This document shows, one piece after another, positions 42,611-52,279 of a stretch of DNA of 64,000 bases. Position 1 is the first letter of the stretch; each line of letters opens with the position of its first letter. The notes beneath the pieces were generated by a model. It worked only from the letters and a program-made list of their open reading frames with translations. It searched no databases and had not been told where the DNA came from. The stretch is taken from the NCBI RefSeq assembly GCF_029784155.1, contig NC_073693.1, positions 184,781,802 through 184,845,801 of the forward strand, in the 5' to 3' direction. Source of the stretch: Uranotaenia lowii. Lineage: Eukaryota > Arthropoda > Insecta > Diptera > Culicidae. Made by a program: the position numbers and the translations under genes.

Positions 42611-43424
42611 TCACGCGATATTTAACCGAGGCGGGCGCCGGTTTCGCGTGTTGTTCACTACGGAGAGTTTTGGGCGCATCTTCACCATCACCAGATAATG
42701 GTCCGACTCGATGTTGGCGCCCCGACAGGATCTGACGTCGATGATGTCCGAAAAGTGCCGGCTGTCGATCAAAACGTGGTCGATCTGTGATTGCGTTTGG
42801 TACGGTGATCTCCAGGTGTACTTGTGTGGGAGGCGGTGCTGAAAAAAGGAACTACGTACGGCCATTCGTTTGGAGGCGGCGAAATCAATAAGTCTGAGGC
42901 CGTTTTCGTTGGTCAGCTGGTGCGCGCTGAACCTTCCAATTGTCGGTTTAAATTCCTCCTCCTGGCCGACCTGAGCATTGAAATCCCCGATGACGATCTT
43001 GATATCATGTTTTGGGCAACGGTCGTATTCACGCTCCAGCTGCGCGTAGAATTCGTCTTTGTCGTCACCGGTACTTCCGAGGTGAGGGCTGTGCACGTTG
43101 ATGATGCTGATGTTGAAGAACCGGCCCTTGATTCTCAACCGGCACATTCGTGAGTTGATCGGCCACCACCCGATCACGCGCTTTTGCATCTTTCCCATCA
43201 CTATAAAAGCTGTTCCAAGCTCGTGTGTGTTGCCGCAGCTCTGGTAGATGGCACGACCATCTGGATACGTTCGTACCGTGGAGCCCTTCCAGCATACCTC
43301 CTGCAGCGCTACGATGTCGAATTTGCGGCTCTTCAATTCGTTGGAGAGCACGTGGGTACTGCCCACAAAATTTAGAGATCGGCAGTTCCATGTTCCAAGT
43401 TTCCAATCGCTAGTCCCTTTTCGT
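42611..43424 (-). pseudogene. RTE LINE endonuclease (APE type)
   Basis: Starts near the GTWNCRSLN block and contains VALQEVCWKG (catalytic glutamate region), the HSPH loop, GDFNAQVG, the QIDHVLI block and ESDHYLV (terminal SDH). These are the conserved parts of apurinic-type endonucleases that nick the target in LINE transposition. All catalytic motifs are present. The frame ends at TGA 42611-42613, where the surrounding frame continues in register, so this is a nonsense change of one codon. Upstream, the N-terminus (43430-43578) is in another frame because of an indel near 43420. Confidence 0.9.
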
Positions 43425-43608
43425 CGCGTGGGTCTTTGCCGATTTCCATCCGAAATTTGTTGTTCGTTATTCGTTGCTTATGTTTTTTAGTAGTCACAGG
43501 CTCGCAAGGCCCGCAGCTAACCCCACTATCTCGCAGGAGAACCGTCGTGATGTTGCTGTTTTGGGTCCCGAACACCACCAGGACGTTGTTGCACTCCGCA
43601 CGCCGCCC

Positions 43609-43812
43609 CTAACATGGAGAACAGACGCGTACGAAGCCCCCTAACTCATTCTGCATGCGACCAAAGCATCCACCGGGGTTGGGTACCCGATCTCCGCTAA
43701 GGTTGCTCGCACCCCAGCTAGTACCACGGGGAGGTAGAGAATCGGAGTTGCAGACAAGAGGTGATATGACCACTACCCGAAGGTTGGGTGTATGGGGTCT
43801 CGAGTTGCACAT
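43609..43812 (-). CDS. Possible small upstream frame of the RTE LINE
   Basis: 67 codons starting at ATG within the GC-rich 5' region and ending before the endonuclease frame. RTE elements often carry a short upstream frame of unknown role. I recognise no domain. It could be chance in GC-rich DNA. Confidence 0.3.
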   Translation of the reverse strand: MCNSRPHTPNLRVVVISPLVCNSDSLPPRGTSWGASNLSGDRVPNPGGCFGRMQNELGGFVRVCSPC

Positions 43813-43842
43813 TGTCTACTTCACTAGCCATCCATAGGGTGT

Positions 43843-44407
43843 ATTCACAGTAAAACTCCGATTATCTGAGGTAGTCGGGGAAGGGACAATCTTGGATAAG
43901 TAAAACCTCGGAATAAACGAAATACACTGATAAACCCTATCCTTTTGCTCTGGTATTGCATATCACCCAGGCGCATAGCTCGGTTCTTACATGGATTATA
44001 TTTTTTTATTTAATCGACGTTTCTCGCAAGTTAAGACTTTAAACTTGAAAAAACGTCGAATTAATAGCTTAACAATATACCGTGAAAACATTTTTACATG
44101 GATTTTGTATAAAAATGGTGCCACGGATAACGCGGAAGCTCGAATGACTCGAGCTCGGATAAGCGTAGAACTACTGTACATATATCGTGTTATCTGAGGT
44201 GGCATTGAAATATCTGTTCAATCAAATACTGCCAATGTCTTGCAGGTTATGTGACTTACGTGACAATTGTAAATTTTCTTTTAAAATATTCTTGTACAAA
44301 ATATACCTTAATTTTGTTCACATTGATTACTGGTTGCATACTCAAAGGCGCTTATCGCGCTCACTGTTTATATCGACTAAAATGCATGTTTATTAAAACC
44401 AGATGTC
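43843..44407. repeat. Old repeat DNA with TATC(C/T)GAG words
   Basis: Words CCGATTATCTGAGG, CTCGGATAAGCG, GGATAACGCGGAAGC and GTTATCTGAGGTGGCA are scattered at 43858-44200 and on the other side of the RTE insertion at 40390-40430. No gene. The RTE element split this older sequence. Confidence 0.4.
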
Positions 44408-44562
44408 AAAGTGATTTGTTGTACGCTGTATTCCTTTCGTAGTGTTTGCATAAGATGTAAAACAACTTCATAAAATGGAGGAAATACGTTGGTTTTTCTG
44501 ATCAAATGTCTTCAACAATAAAAAGAGTAAATTTGGTAAAAATTCACAAAAAGAAGAGTACG
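44408..44562. repeat. Dispersed repeat A, copy 2
   Basis: Counterpart of 1392-1545 in the same orientation. It is followed within 30 bp by the TA-element at 44588. Confidence 0.7.
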
Positions 44563-44587
44563 ACCATTTCTCGATCGAAAAACAGTA

Positions 44588-45552
44588 GGGGAGAGTGGGG
44601 ATACTTGATCCCCTTTTCTTATATTCACCATATCTTTTTGGAAAAATTTAGCAACTCGGCGTCTTTGATATTTTTTGACAGCATGTAACTTCAAGTTTCT
44701 ATGCTCCAAAAATTAGAACGATACTTGAACACGTTGTTGAACTAGAAACATTTTCGTGGGAGTAAAAAAATTGCGATTTTTCTGAAGTTAGGGGAGACTT
44801 GATCCCCTATTGAAGGAGGCTTGATCTTTTATTCAGGAAGCCCTAATCCTTGTATAAAAATTAAACAAAACCCCAAGACAGAATGTTAATTGACTATTTT
44901 GGTCATGTTTGTTCTCATTTGACAATTTATAGCAGACATAAGAAGAAAATTTTATAACTTTGTCTCAACGCTAATAACATTGCATACTTAAAGGCGCTAT
45001 TTTATTATAATTAAGAGAAAATTAATTATTTTTGCTCTTTTCTTTAGACAATTGTTAGTTTTTGGATAAATATTAGTAATTTCGTAATCAGCAATCATAA
45101 CGATCGATTCAGAAGAAGAATATGCCGTTTGGAAGGGGGATCAATTGTACCCAACTCTAGGGGATCGATTGTACCCATAATCAACATTTTAGAAAACTTT
45201 TTCTGAAAAAAGTTGAGAGTTTCCCATTGCTTTGAAAATATGGCATTATGAAGTTCATTTTATGCTCGAACGTTTGTTACATTGGAACAAATATTTTTTT
45301 CATAATTTTCCCATGTAAGGAAAATTTTAAAGTGATAAAAAAAGATCTTCAAGTTACATTTTATGAAAATTTTCAAACAAAGTTCAATTACTTAAACAAT
45401 TATTTTGTTAAAAATTTTTAAACTACAAGCATTGTTATTTTGCTCATTTTGGCACATTTTTCTAGAACATTTGATCTTTGGAAGACATTCCAGTTTCGAG
45501 ATATAGCTAAGGAATCAAGTATCCCCAGGGATCAAGTATCCTCATTCTCCCC
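44588..45552. mobile_element. TA-flanked inverted-repeat element H, copy 1
   Basis: 965 bp. The left end is GGGGAGAGTGGGGATACTTG. The right end read inward is GGGGAGAATGAGGATACTTG. Both are flanked by TA (44586-44587 and 45553-45554). The interior is AT-rich without coding capacity and repeats the phrase GATCCCC or GGGGATCAA. It aligns along its whole length with 61531-62465, which proves a dispersed non-autonomous family. Confidence 0.85.
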
Positions 45553-45554
45553 TA

Positions 45555-47955
45555 CATGTACTCTTAAAATAGTACTTTTGGCATCCCTAGTCTAGGGTCC
45601 ATTCAAATATTAACTAACGCGTTTAGAGATTGCGGTCTTACATGTTACGCAGGGATTACGGAGGAAAATTACTTTGCGTTATAAATATTTGAACGCCCCC
45701 CTAAAGTAGGATTGGATGTTGCAGTTTTAATCCAACAGACAGGAAAAATGTAGTATTTGTCATGAATGTTTAAAAACACTTAAATTAAGGAGATCTAAGA
45801 TACCCTACATTGCTTTGCCCATGTTTCCCCAAAAGCTACGAATTGTAATTTTGTTGCGATTTAGTGACTTGTGGAAATTTCACGGAAAATTACTTTTTCA
45901 TATGAAAGAGCATAACGTTCAAGCATAGGCCAACAACATGTATGTGAAAATATACATACTTATGGAGAGCGATGACAATGACAGTTTTTTACCTCAACAC
46001 ACTTCCGAAATATTCAGTTTGTCCACGTTAACCAATGGCCCACGACCCTTTACTATTGCTAAGGTAAGAGCCTTACAATTTAATTCCATCACATCCATAT
46101 CTATACATGTAATCTTATGATAAAAAATGATAAATCCACATAAAACTATTGATGAAACTTCCAACCCCAAGGTTAAATCGCATGACATTTGCATATTCAA
46201 ATGAGTGTGTATAAAAATATCTCCATTCATCACAATATTACTTCCAAGATCAGGACGGATTGCCGATAGCAGGTTTGCATAGTGTGCCCCATTAGTCACG
46301 CGCTGTCCATATTTGGACTAACAGATGGTGGTCTTCTAAGGTTCCGTGGCGTTAGAGTTTTTGTTGTGGTCTCTGTTTTAACCAACGAACGTTGTTTTGA
46401 GATGCATAGGAGTGTAAAACTAATTGGAGGACTCGTTAAGGTTAAACCCTGATTCGCCCATTCGCCCTTCGTAACGGAAGGTGAGTGGGTTCGAGTTGAA
46501 GATGATCGCTTTTCGGTTGTTAATAAAATTGCAGTCGCCCGACGAACGATCCCAGCGCAGAAAGTTCATAGGGTAAATACGAAGCCGTGCAAAAAACGAT
46601 CATCAACCAGCGACCCCAGACCCAGACTATATGGGCATATCTTATACCGGTTCTCCCACGCAGATGGTTTATAGTTAGTTTTATGTGGCACGACACGGGC
46701 TGGCTAAAAAGCCGAATCATGTACCCAGAAATATCTCCCGTCAGAATCAACAAATTGTTGATTTTCTACGGTTGAGACGCCGATCTGTGCATATGTTGGT
46801 ACCTACATTACAAACATACACACATCGGCCTGGAGGAGCTCTAAACATCCGTAACAATTATTTCATAAACGATGGAAGCCAACACTTGTTGATTCGTTAC
46901 TCTGAACGTTTGATTTATTTGCCTGCATTCAATCACAAGATCATGGTTGCCGACTCAATTAGCTGCTTACAGTGTTGCATTTCTGTTAGGATGAAAAACA
47001 ATGCTGGTTTGCAATTCTTATGTTGTGGTGGAGCATTTTTATAAATACCCCAGAAAAACATGTCAGTATTAAGAATTGAAAGGATAATTCATACAAAATT
47101 CTACCCAAAGGCGTTAAAATGACGCATGCCGTATGATTTTCTAGCAAACCTCACAAAAATTAATACAAGGGTTTGTATTCATCGATGAATTGTGAATGAT
47201 TTTCAAACGTTATAACGTGTTATAAAATATTTGGTTGTTGTTGGATTGGTCGCGTCGTCCACGGCTGATTGAATTAATAAACAGACATCATCTCACCCGC
47301 AGAGTTGAAGTTCAACCGGTTTTCTAACTTAAAGTAACTAAAAATGGTAGAGTGTTCAGTTTTCAACAACTTTTTTGTATTAAATTGTAGGTTGAGCGTC
47401 CATCTTCAGATGTCTAACCATGTCGAACGAAAATTAAAATACATTCGAATCCGCAAATCATCGATTGTGGCATGTGACTTAATCAAACGACAAATATTTA
47501 TCAGAGGCGTCTCATACATGGAACTCGCTTGGAAACATTCAGTTCATAATTCATTAGTCGAAAAACATTGACACACGAGTTCAACAAATTGGAAAACCCA
47601 GCCGCGCGCCACATTCTGCGGGTGTCTTCAATTTATTGCTATTTGATTGATTCCGAAAATTCATTGCTTGTTGGGCGACTGTTGACGTTAGTTCAACTGA
47701 ACTGTTGCTGTGAGATGAACAAAGATGCCGGCAAGCTACCATCAAAATTTGCATTGGAAAGGCAAATATGGCAAAATGACACAATGAATTTAGTAGAACT
47801 ATATAAAGTTAATATTTTTGAATGAACAAAAAGGATTCATGACATAAATTATTTTCTTTCAAATTGATGTTAACGGCTTTGGAAAATTCAACTGATGTGG
47901 GTGTACGTATTTTTTTGTTTGATTAAAACTACTCTATACATTTTATTTGATGACC
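45555..47955. other. No gene recognised
   Basis: Positions 46330-46800 are less AT-rich, but the frames there (up to 119 codons at 46685-47044) have no family motif. No RNA gene is seen. Positions 47280-47825 hold overlapping 75-85-codon frames that I regard as chance. Confidence 0.4.
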
Positions 47956-47962
47956 TGTGCAT

Positions 47963-48168
47963 TAGACTGAGTAGATTTGAGGTCATTTTGGAATTTCTCA
48001 ATCCCTGGGGTCTTGAAAGCTATGTTTTGGTTCAAAACTCATCCATGATTTTTCGCAGAATTTTAAAGTAACTTTAGATGGGGAAATCAATTATCTTACA
48101 TTAAACGAAGTTTTTTAGACCCCAGGGATTTAGAAATTCAAAAATGATTCCAAATCGACTCAGTCCAT
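47963..48168. mobile_element. Fold-back element I, short copy
   Basis: Ends TAGACTGAGTAGATTTGAGG and, read inward from the right, GACTGAGTCGATTTGGAATC; the arms are about 75 bp. TGTGCAT is repeated at 47956-47962 and 48169-48175, possibly 8 bp. Same family as 50016-50788 (GAATTTCTCAA-CC-GGGTCT, AAAACTCATCCATGATTTTT), with a much shorter interior. Confidence 0.75.
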
Positions 48169-48272
48169 TGTGCATGTACGTACCCCAAACACAAAACACA
48201 GTCGCATTGTAAGGGCATGGAATATTCCAGCAAATATACTTAAAAAAAAGAATTATGTATATCACACCGCTG

Positions 48273-49168
48273 CACAGTGGTTCAAATCCCCAAAAAGCCG
48301 GAAAAAAGTCCATTTTTCAAGACATCGATAATCAAATTTTTTATGCTGGAATCGAATCTCCAATATTCTAGGAACGTTATGATGTATTTAGATATTTTCT
48401 AGGACTTTTTATACACCTTCTATGAAACAAACATGAACGACAACTTAAACACAAGAATTAAAAATAGGATTTTTTATTCTCTGTACAAAACAACATAAAA
48501 AAGCATATAAATCTTTAAAAATTTATAATTGTTAGTACCGAAGTGATGTATTATAATATTATTCACAGTTTGGAGATAAAAAAGTTCCTTACTAGCATGA
48601 ACTTATAAAGTTTCGCTTGATTGACAACCCAAAATTAGATGAAAACATTTTTCGATTTACTCTATTTATTTTTCGGAAGCAGAAATAAAGCTTGCGCTGC
48701 CGATCGCCGTAGTAAATTATACACCGTTGGATAGGTGAAAGGCTCATCAAAAACATATCTTAAAATCAGCTGCTAGTTTTTGCTATATTTTGAATACGAT
48801 GTCATTGAGTGGAACGCTGTTTGGTTTAAAAATGCAAATTTTAAAGTATTTATACAGAGTAAACCAAGCATTGTCTGCTTCGATACATACGCAAATCCAA
48901 CTTAAAACATCAGTTTTAATATTTATCCAACCAACCCACAGGAATTTAGGAGTCCATACATAGTTTTAACAAAAATATTCATAAATAATTGAAAAATATA
49001 AAATTTCCCAGTATAAAGCTCAAACCCCGTTTAAGCAAATCTTGAAAAAACAGCAAACTTTGAAAAAAAAATCTAATTTATTATTTTTTTCAAATATCCG
49101 CCTATAATCTTTAACAAAACAGCTTTTTAATAATTTTTTCCCACTTTTTTTGATTTTGAACCACTGTG
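48273..49168. mobile_element. 896-bp element with RSS-like CACAGTG ends (Transib-like)
   Basis: Both ends begin CACAGTGGTTCAAA and continue similarly for about 35 bp. The element is flanked by the 5-bp GC-rich direct repeat CGCTG (48268-48272 and 49169-49173). A CACAGTG-type terminus with a GC-rich 5-bp duplication is what is known for Transib transposons, whose ends resemble the RAG recombination signal. There is no transposase frame, so it is a non-autonomous copy. The family assignment is inference from ends and target length. Confidence 0.65.
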
Positions 49169-49209
49169 CGCTGCAAGCTTTGTTTGAAAATTTCACATTG
49201 ATACATTTT

Positions 49210-49620
49210 TGCACCTCCCATAACTTTTTTGTTATTTTTACTGCCACAAATAGCAATTAAAATTTTAAAAGCGATTCATTCAGTCCTTAATTAGACAAAC
49301 GAATTTTTATTCTATATGGGAAATTGTATGGCATAGCAAAATTTTTCGTTCAAAAATCGCATTAGATGTACTGAAATCTAAAAAAATATATTTTGGATTT
49401 TAAATATTTCTTGATTCTTGCAGTACACTTCGTGTAAACAAACTTTAAACCTAACTTTAACCCCAGAAAAAATATACATATATTTCAAAATACATTTATT
49501 AAATTTTTGCGACTGCTTTTTTTGACTGCTCATTTCAAAGCTGTTTAATCGTAGGATGAAAATAAAAAATCGTAAAAAACTGCTTTGCATAGCCAATGAA
49601 TTTGTTGACTTATTTAATCT
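49210..49620. repeat. Dispersed repeat E, copy 2
   Basis: Counterpart of 24720-25105 in the same orientation. It starts shortly after the CACAGTG element, so that element may have inserted at or near the end of this repeat. Confidence 0.65.
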
Positions 49621-49799
49621 TGACAAAAACATTTATTAAAATTTGTGAAAGCTCTAGCCAGCAAAACCTGCCATTTTTAAATAATTTTCATTGAATTGAG
49701 ACTTTTTAACGTTTTCCATGAAAAACTTAGCTTCTGTTCATGTTAGCCAAAAATGAAGCTCAAGAATAGGAAACAAACCATTGATTGAAGACAAACTTC

Positions 49800-49965
49800 A
49801 TTTCAAGTTTAATTGAATTTTCTGGATGATTTTTTACGCAAACATTTTTTCTTTCATACAAATTTCCATACAGAATTGAAACGCGTTGCGCCAAACCATC
49901 TCAAATTTTACATTGATGCTTGGTGATCCAAAAGACATAAAAAATAGTCATTTTTGCAGCGGTCT
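49800..49965. repeat. Dispersed repeat J, copy 1
   Basis: Aligns with about 59975-60155: CTTTCA-ACAAATTT, AATTGAAACGC-TTGCGC and CATCTCAAATTTTACA-TGAT, then a weaker match. Non-coding. Confidence 0.6.
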
Positions 49966-50015
49966 AATGTAGGGGAAAACTGTACAAGACGCACAAGCGC
50001 GGCATGATGGCCCAT

Positions 50016-50788
50016 TATTAGACTGAGTCGATTTGGGGTCATTTTTGAATTTCTCAAACCTTGGGTCTAAAAAGCTTCGTCTTAGTCCAAAACTCATCCA
50101 TGATTTTTTGCAGAATTTGTAAGTAACGTTTCCAAGAGTAAATTTGAACTTTTAAGTTTGTATGAGAAAATTGAATATTTTGTACTGAAAAATCAACATC
50201 ATTTTTGTTTCTTCTGTGGAACCGAGCCAGCTGATGGTTTTTGTGCCGATTTATTAATTTCTTAAAGAAAATCTTCCGCTGAACAACTTTGTTGAAGACC
50301 GTAACTTTGTATTTCATTAGACAAAAAAGTTATTAGCTGATTAACAATTAACATCACTGCTGGGTGCCTAGCGAGGTATTGCAGGACTACTTTCTATGCA
50401 ATACTTCGCGAGGCTCCAGCAGTGATGCCAGTTGAATTTATTGTTTATCAATGCAAAAAAACACCTCCTAATCAGCTAATAACTTTTTTGTCTAGTAAGA
50501 TACGAAGTTACGGCCTTCAACAAAGTTGTTCAGCGGAAGTTTCCTTTAGGAAATTTATAAATTGGCACAAAAATCAACATATTTCTCGGTTCCACAGAAG
50601 AAACCAAAATGAAGTTGATTTTTCAGTACAAAATAGTAAATTTTCCCATACAAAATTAAAAGTTAAAATTTACTCATGTTAACGTTACTTACAAATTCTG
50701 CAAAAAATCATGGATGAGTCTTGGACCAAGACGAAGCTTTTTAGACCCAAGGTTTGAGAAATTCAAAAATGGCCCCGACTCAGTCTAA
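50016..50788. mobile_element. Fold-back element I, long copy (giant hairpin)
   Basis: Almost the whole 773 bp is one inverted repeat. The arm from about 50018 to 50382 is the reverse complement, with scattered changes, of about 50396-50787, leaving a centre of about 13 bases. The inner arms hold CATCACTGCTGG and CCAGCAGTGATG. The ends are TTAGACTGAGTCG. TGGCCCAT is repeated at 50008-50015 and 50789-50796 (8 bp). Open frames of 86-87 codons on both arms are mirror images and not genes. If transcribed, it would give a long near-continuous hairpin RNA. Confidence 0.85.
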
Positions 50789-50796
50789 TGGCCCAT

Positions 50797-51568
50797 GGCA
50801 TTCTTTCTAAAAAATATACTAACCTATGGCTTCGAATGATGTTAATCTTCATTTTTATTGTAGCAAACAAGCTTTGTCATCATTTATCAGATGAAATGTT
50901 CACAAAAAACGACTTAAGTTCTTAGAAACAGAAGGACTAATGGAATCAGTGTGAAACTTGTTATTTTTCATGGGTAACATATAAAGTTTTATGGTAAACC
51001 AGCCTGCGCAATCTGATTCGAAAGACTATAAATGTTTTGTGGTATTCTACTAACTTCGCACAAATTTTAACTAAAATCAATCATATCAAAATTGAGTCAG
51101 AATGCCCACATACCCTCGTGTTTTACGCTCAAATTTCGAATGCTGTTAACTTTTAAGAAAACACTTATTTCAAAACAAAATGCCATTCTTTTTATTTGCT
51201 GACTCCCAAATTAAGATATCACTGCATAATTATAACAAATTTCGTCCTTGTTCGAGTTAAAAAGCACCAATATTCGATTCGAAAAAATTATCTGCCGCCA
51301 TGTTTGAAGCGATAATAGTCAAGAAATTAAATTTCGTTGCCTACCTGAAGGCGTTTTACCTATATGGATTTAAAAAGTGTATTTTAAAATGCGATACATT
51401 AAGAAAAATAAATGATTATTTGTCTAGGTATGGGTAGTTTACAAAAATACGATGAACATGTAATTAATCATTTTTTGTTTCAATTATTTCATTCCGTATA
51501 ATCATTATTCCATTTCTCACCACCCTTTCGGTATGGTGCGTTCTGTCCATTAGTTTTGGCGTTCTACC
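50797..51568. other. AT-rich DNA, nothing identified
   Basis: No gene, RNA or repeat assigned. Confidence 0.45.
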
Positions 51569-51928
51569 CAAGGATGCCGAAAAAATTCTGTATTTTTGAG
51601 AAAAAAAAATCTGTGATTTCTGTGATTTTACCCAAAAATTCTGTGATGGTTTTCTGTGATGCTATTTCCTTAAATTTCATTGAAAATTCATGATAAATTA
51701 GATCTTTTTTTTACATTCAGGTTGAGTAGAATCAAATGAAATTACCAATCCTAATATACTTTACTGAATTACAAAGCTAAAATCTAAATTTTATTTTGTC
51801 CAAAAAATTGTAATTTTGGAAATCTATGAATTTTTCAAAATTCTGTGTTCTGTGACACAGATTCTGTGATGAAAATTTGCTCAAAATTTTGTGAAATTAC
51901 AGATTTTTCTGTGATTTCGGCAACCTTG
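51569..51928. mobile_element. hAT-type MITE, 360 bp
   Basis: The ends are CAAGG(A/T)TGCCGAAA in inverted orientation. The 8-bp direct repeat GTTCTACC flanks it exactly (51561-51568 and 51929-51936). CAAGG-type ends with 8-bp duplications are standard for hAT elements. The interior repeats TTCTGTGAT or CTGTGAT many times toward both ends. No transposase. Confidence 0.85.
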
Positions 51929-51936
51929 GTTCTACC

Positions 51937-52279
51937 CCGCGGTTTGTTTTCTGGATGTTTTTATTTTTTACAAAAATATAATCAAAATCGCGTTTTATCA
52001 TATAATTTCTTTTCGATAAGACGTGAATCTGATCCTCGAATCGTCATAAACTTTCATTTTAATTCTTAGATGATTGGTATCGCTCTAAATAGCGTTTATG
52101 CTTGACTGGTGCGTCTTGTACAGTTTTCCCCTACAAATTTACCACAAAATGGGGTGAATAAGGACAGTCCCAAATAACACCGATAGTTTGATTGGATTCC
52201 TCAAGCCCCTTATAAAACCAAAACTTTGTCTTGTAGCCTGATATAAAACTTTAAATGTTATTTGGGGCTCGATCACTAT
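51937..52279. other. AT-rich DNA, nothing identified
   Basis: Flank between the hAT-type element and the LINE; nothing recognised. Confidence 0.45.

Larger units (their letters stand above)
40465..43829 (-). mobile_element. Full-length RTE-clade LINE (disabled)
   Basis: 3365 bp on the minus strand with a 13-bp target duplication, a short GC-rich 5' region, an apurinic-type endonuclease, a reverse transcriptase and a very short (about 40 bp) 3' UTR ending in an A/T-rich tail. Compact size, a single endonuclease-RT frame and a minimal 3' UTR fit the RTE clade. The lesions are a frameshift near 43420, a TGA in frame at 42611-42613, and a frameshift near 42285. Its body is much more GC-rich than the flanks, which also marks it as young or introduced. 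A 71-bp copy of its 3' end sits at 24612. Confidence 0.92.

Noticed and set aside
41323..43490. Several plus-strand frames of 60-126 codons
   Set aside because: Antisense shadows of the GC-rich RTE LINE.
46685..47044. 119-codon plus frame
   Set aside because: No family motif, and other frames overlap it on both strands.
50054..50682. 87-codon minus and 86-codon plus frames
   Set aside because: Mirror-image readings of the two arms of the fold-back element.
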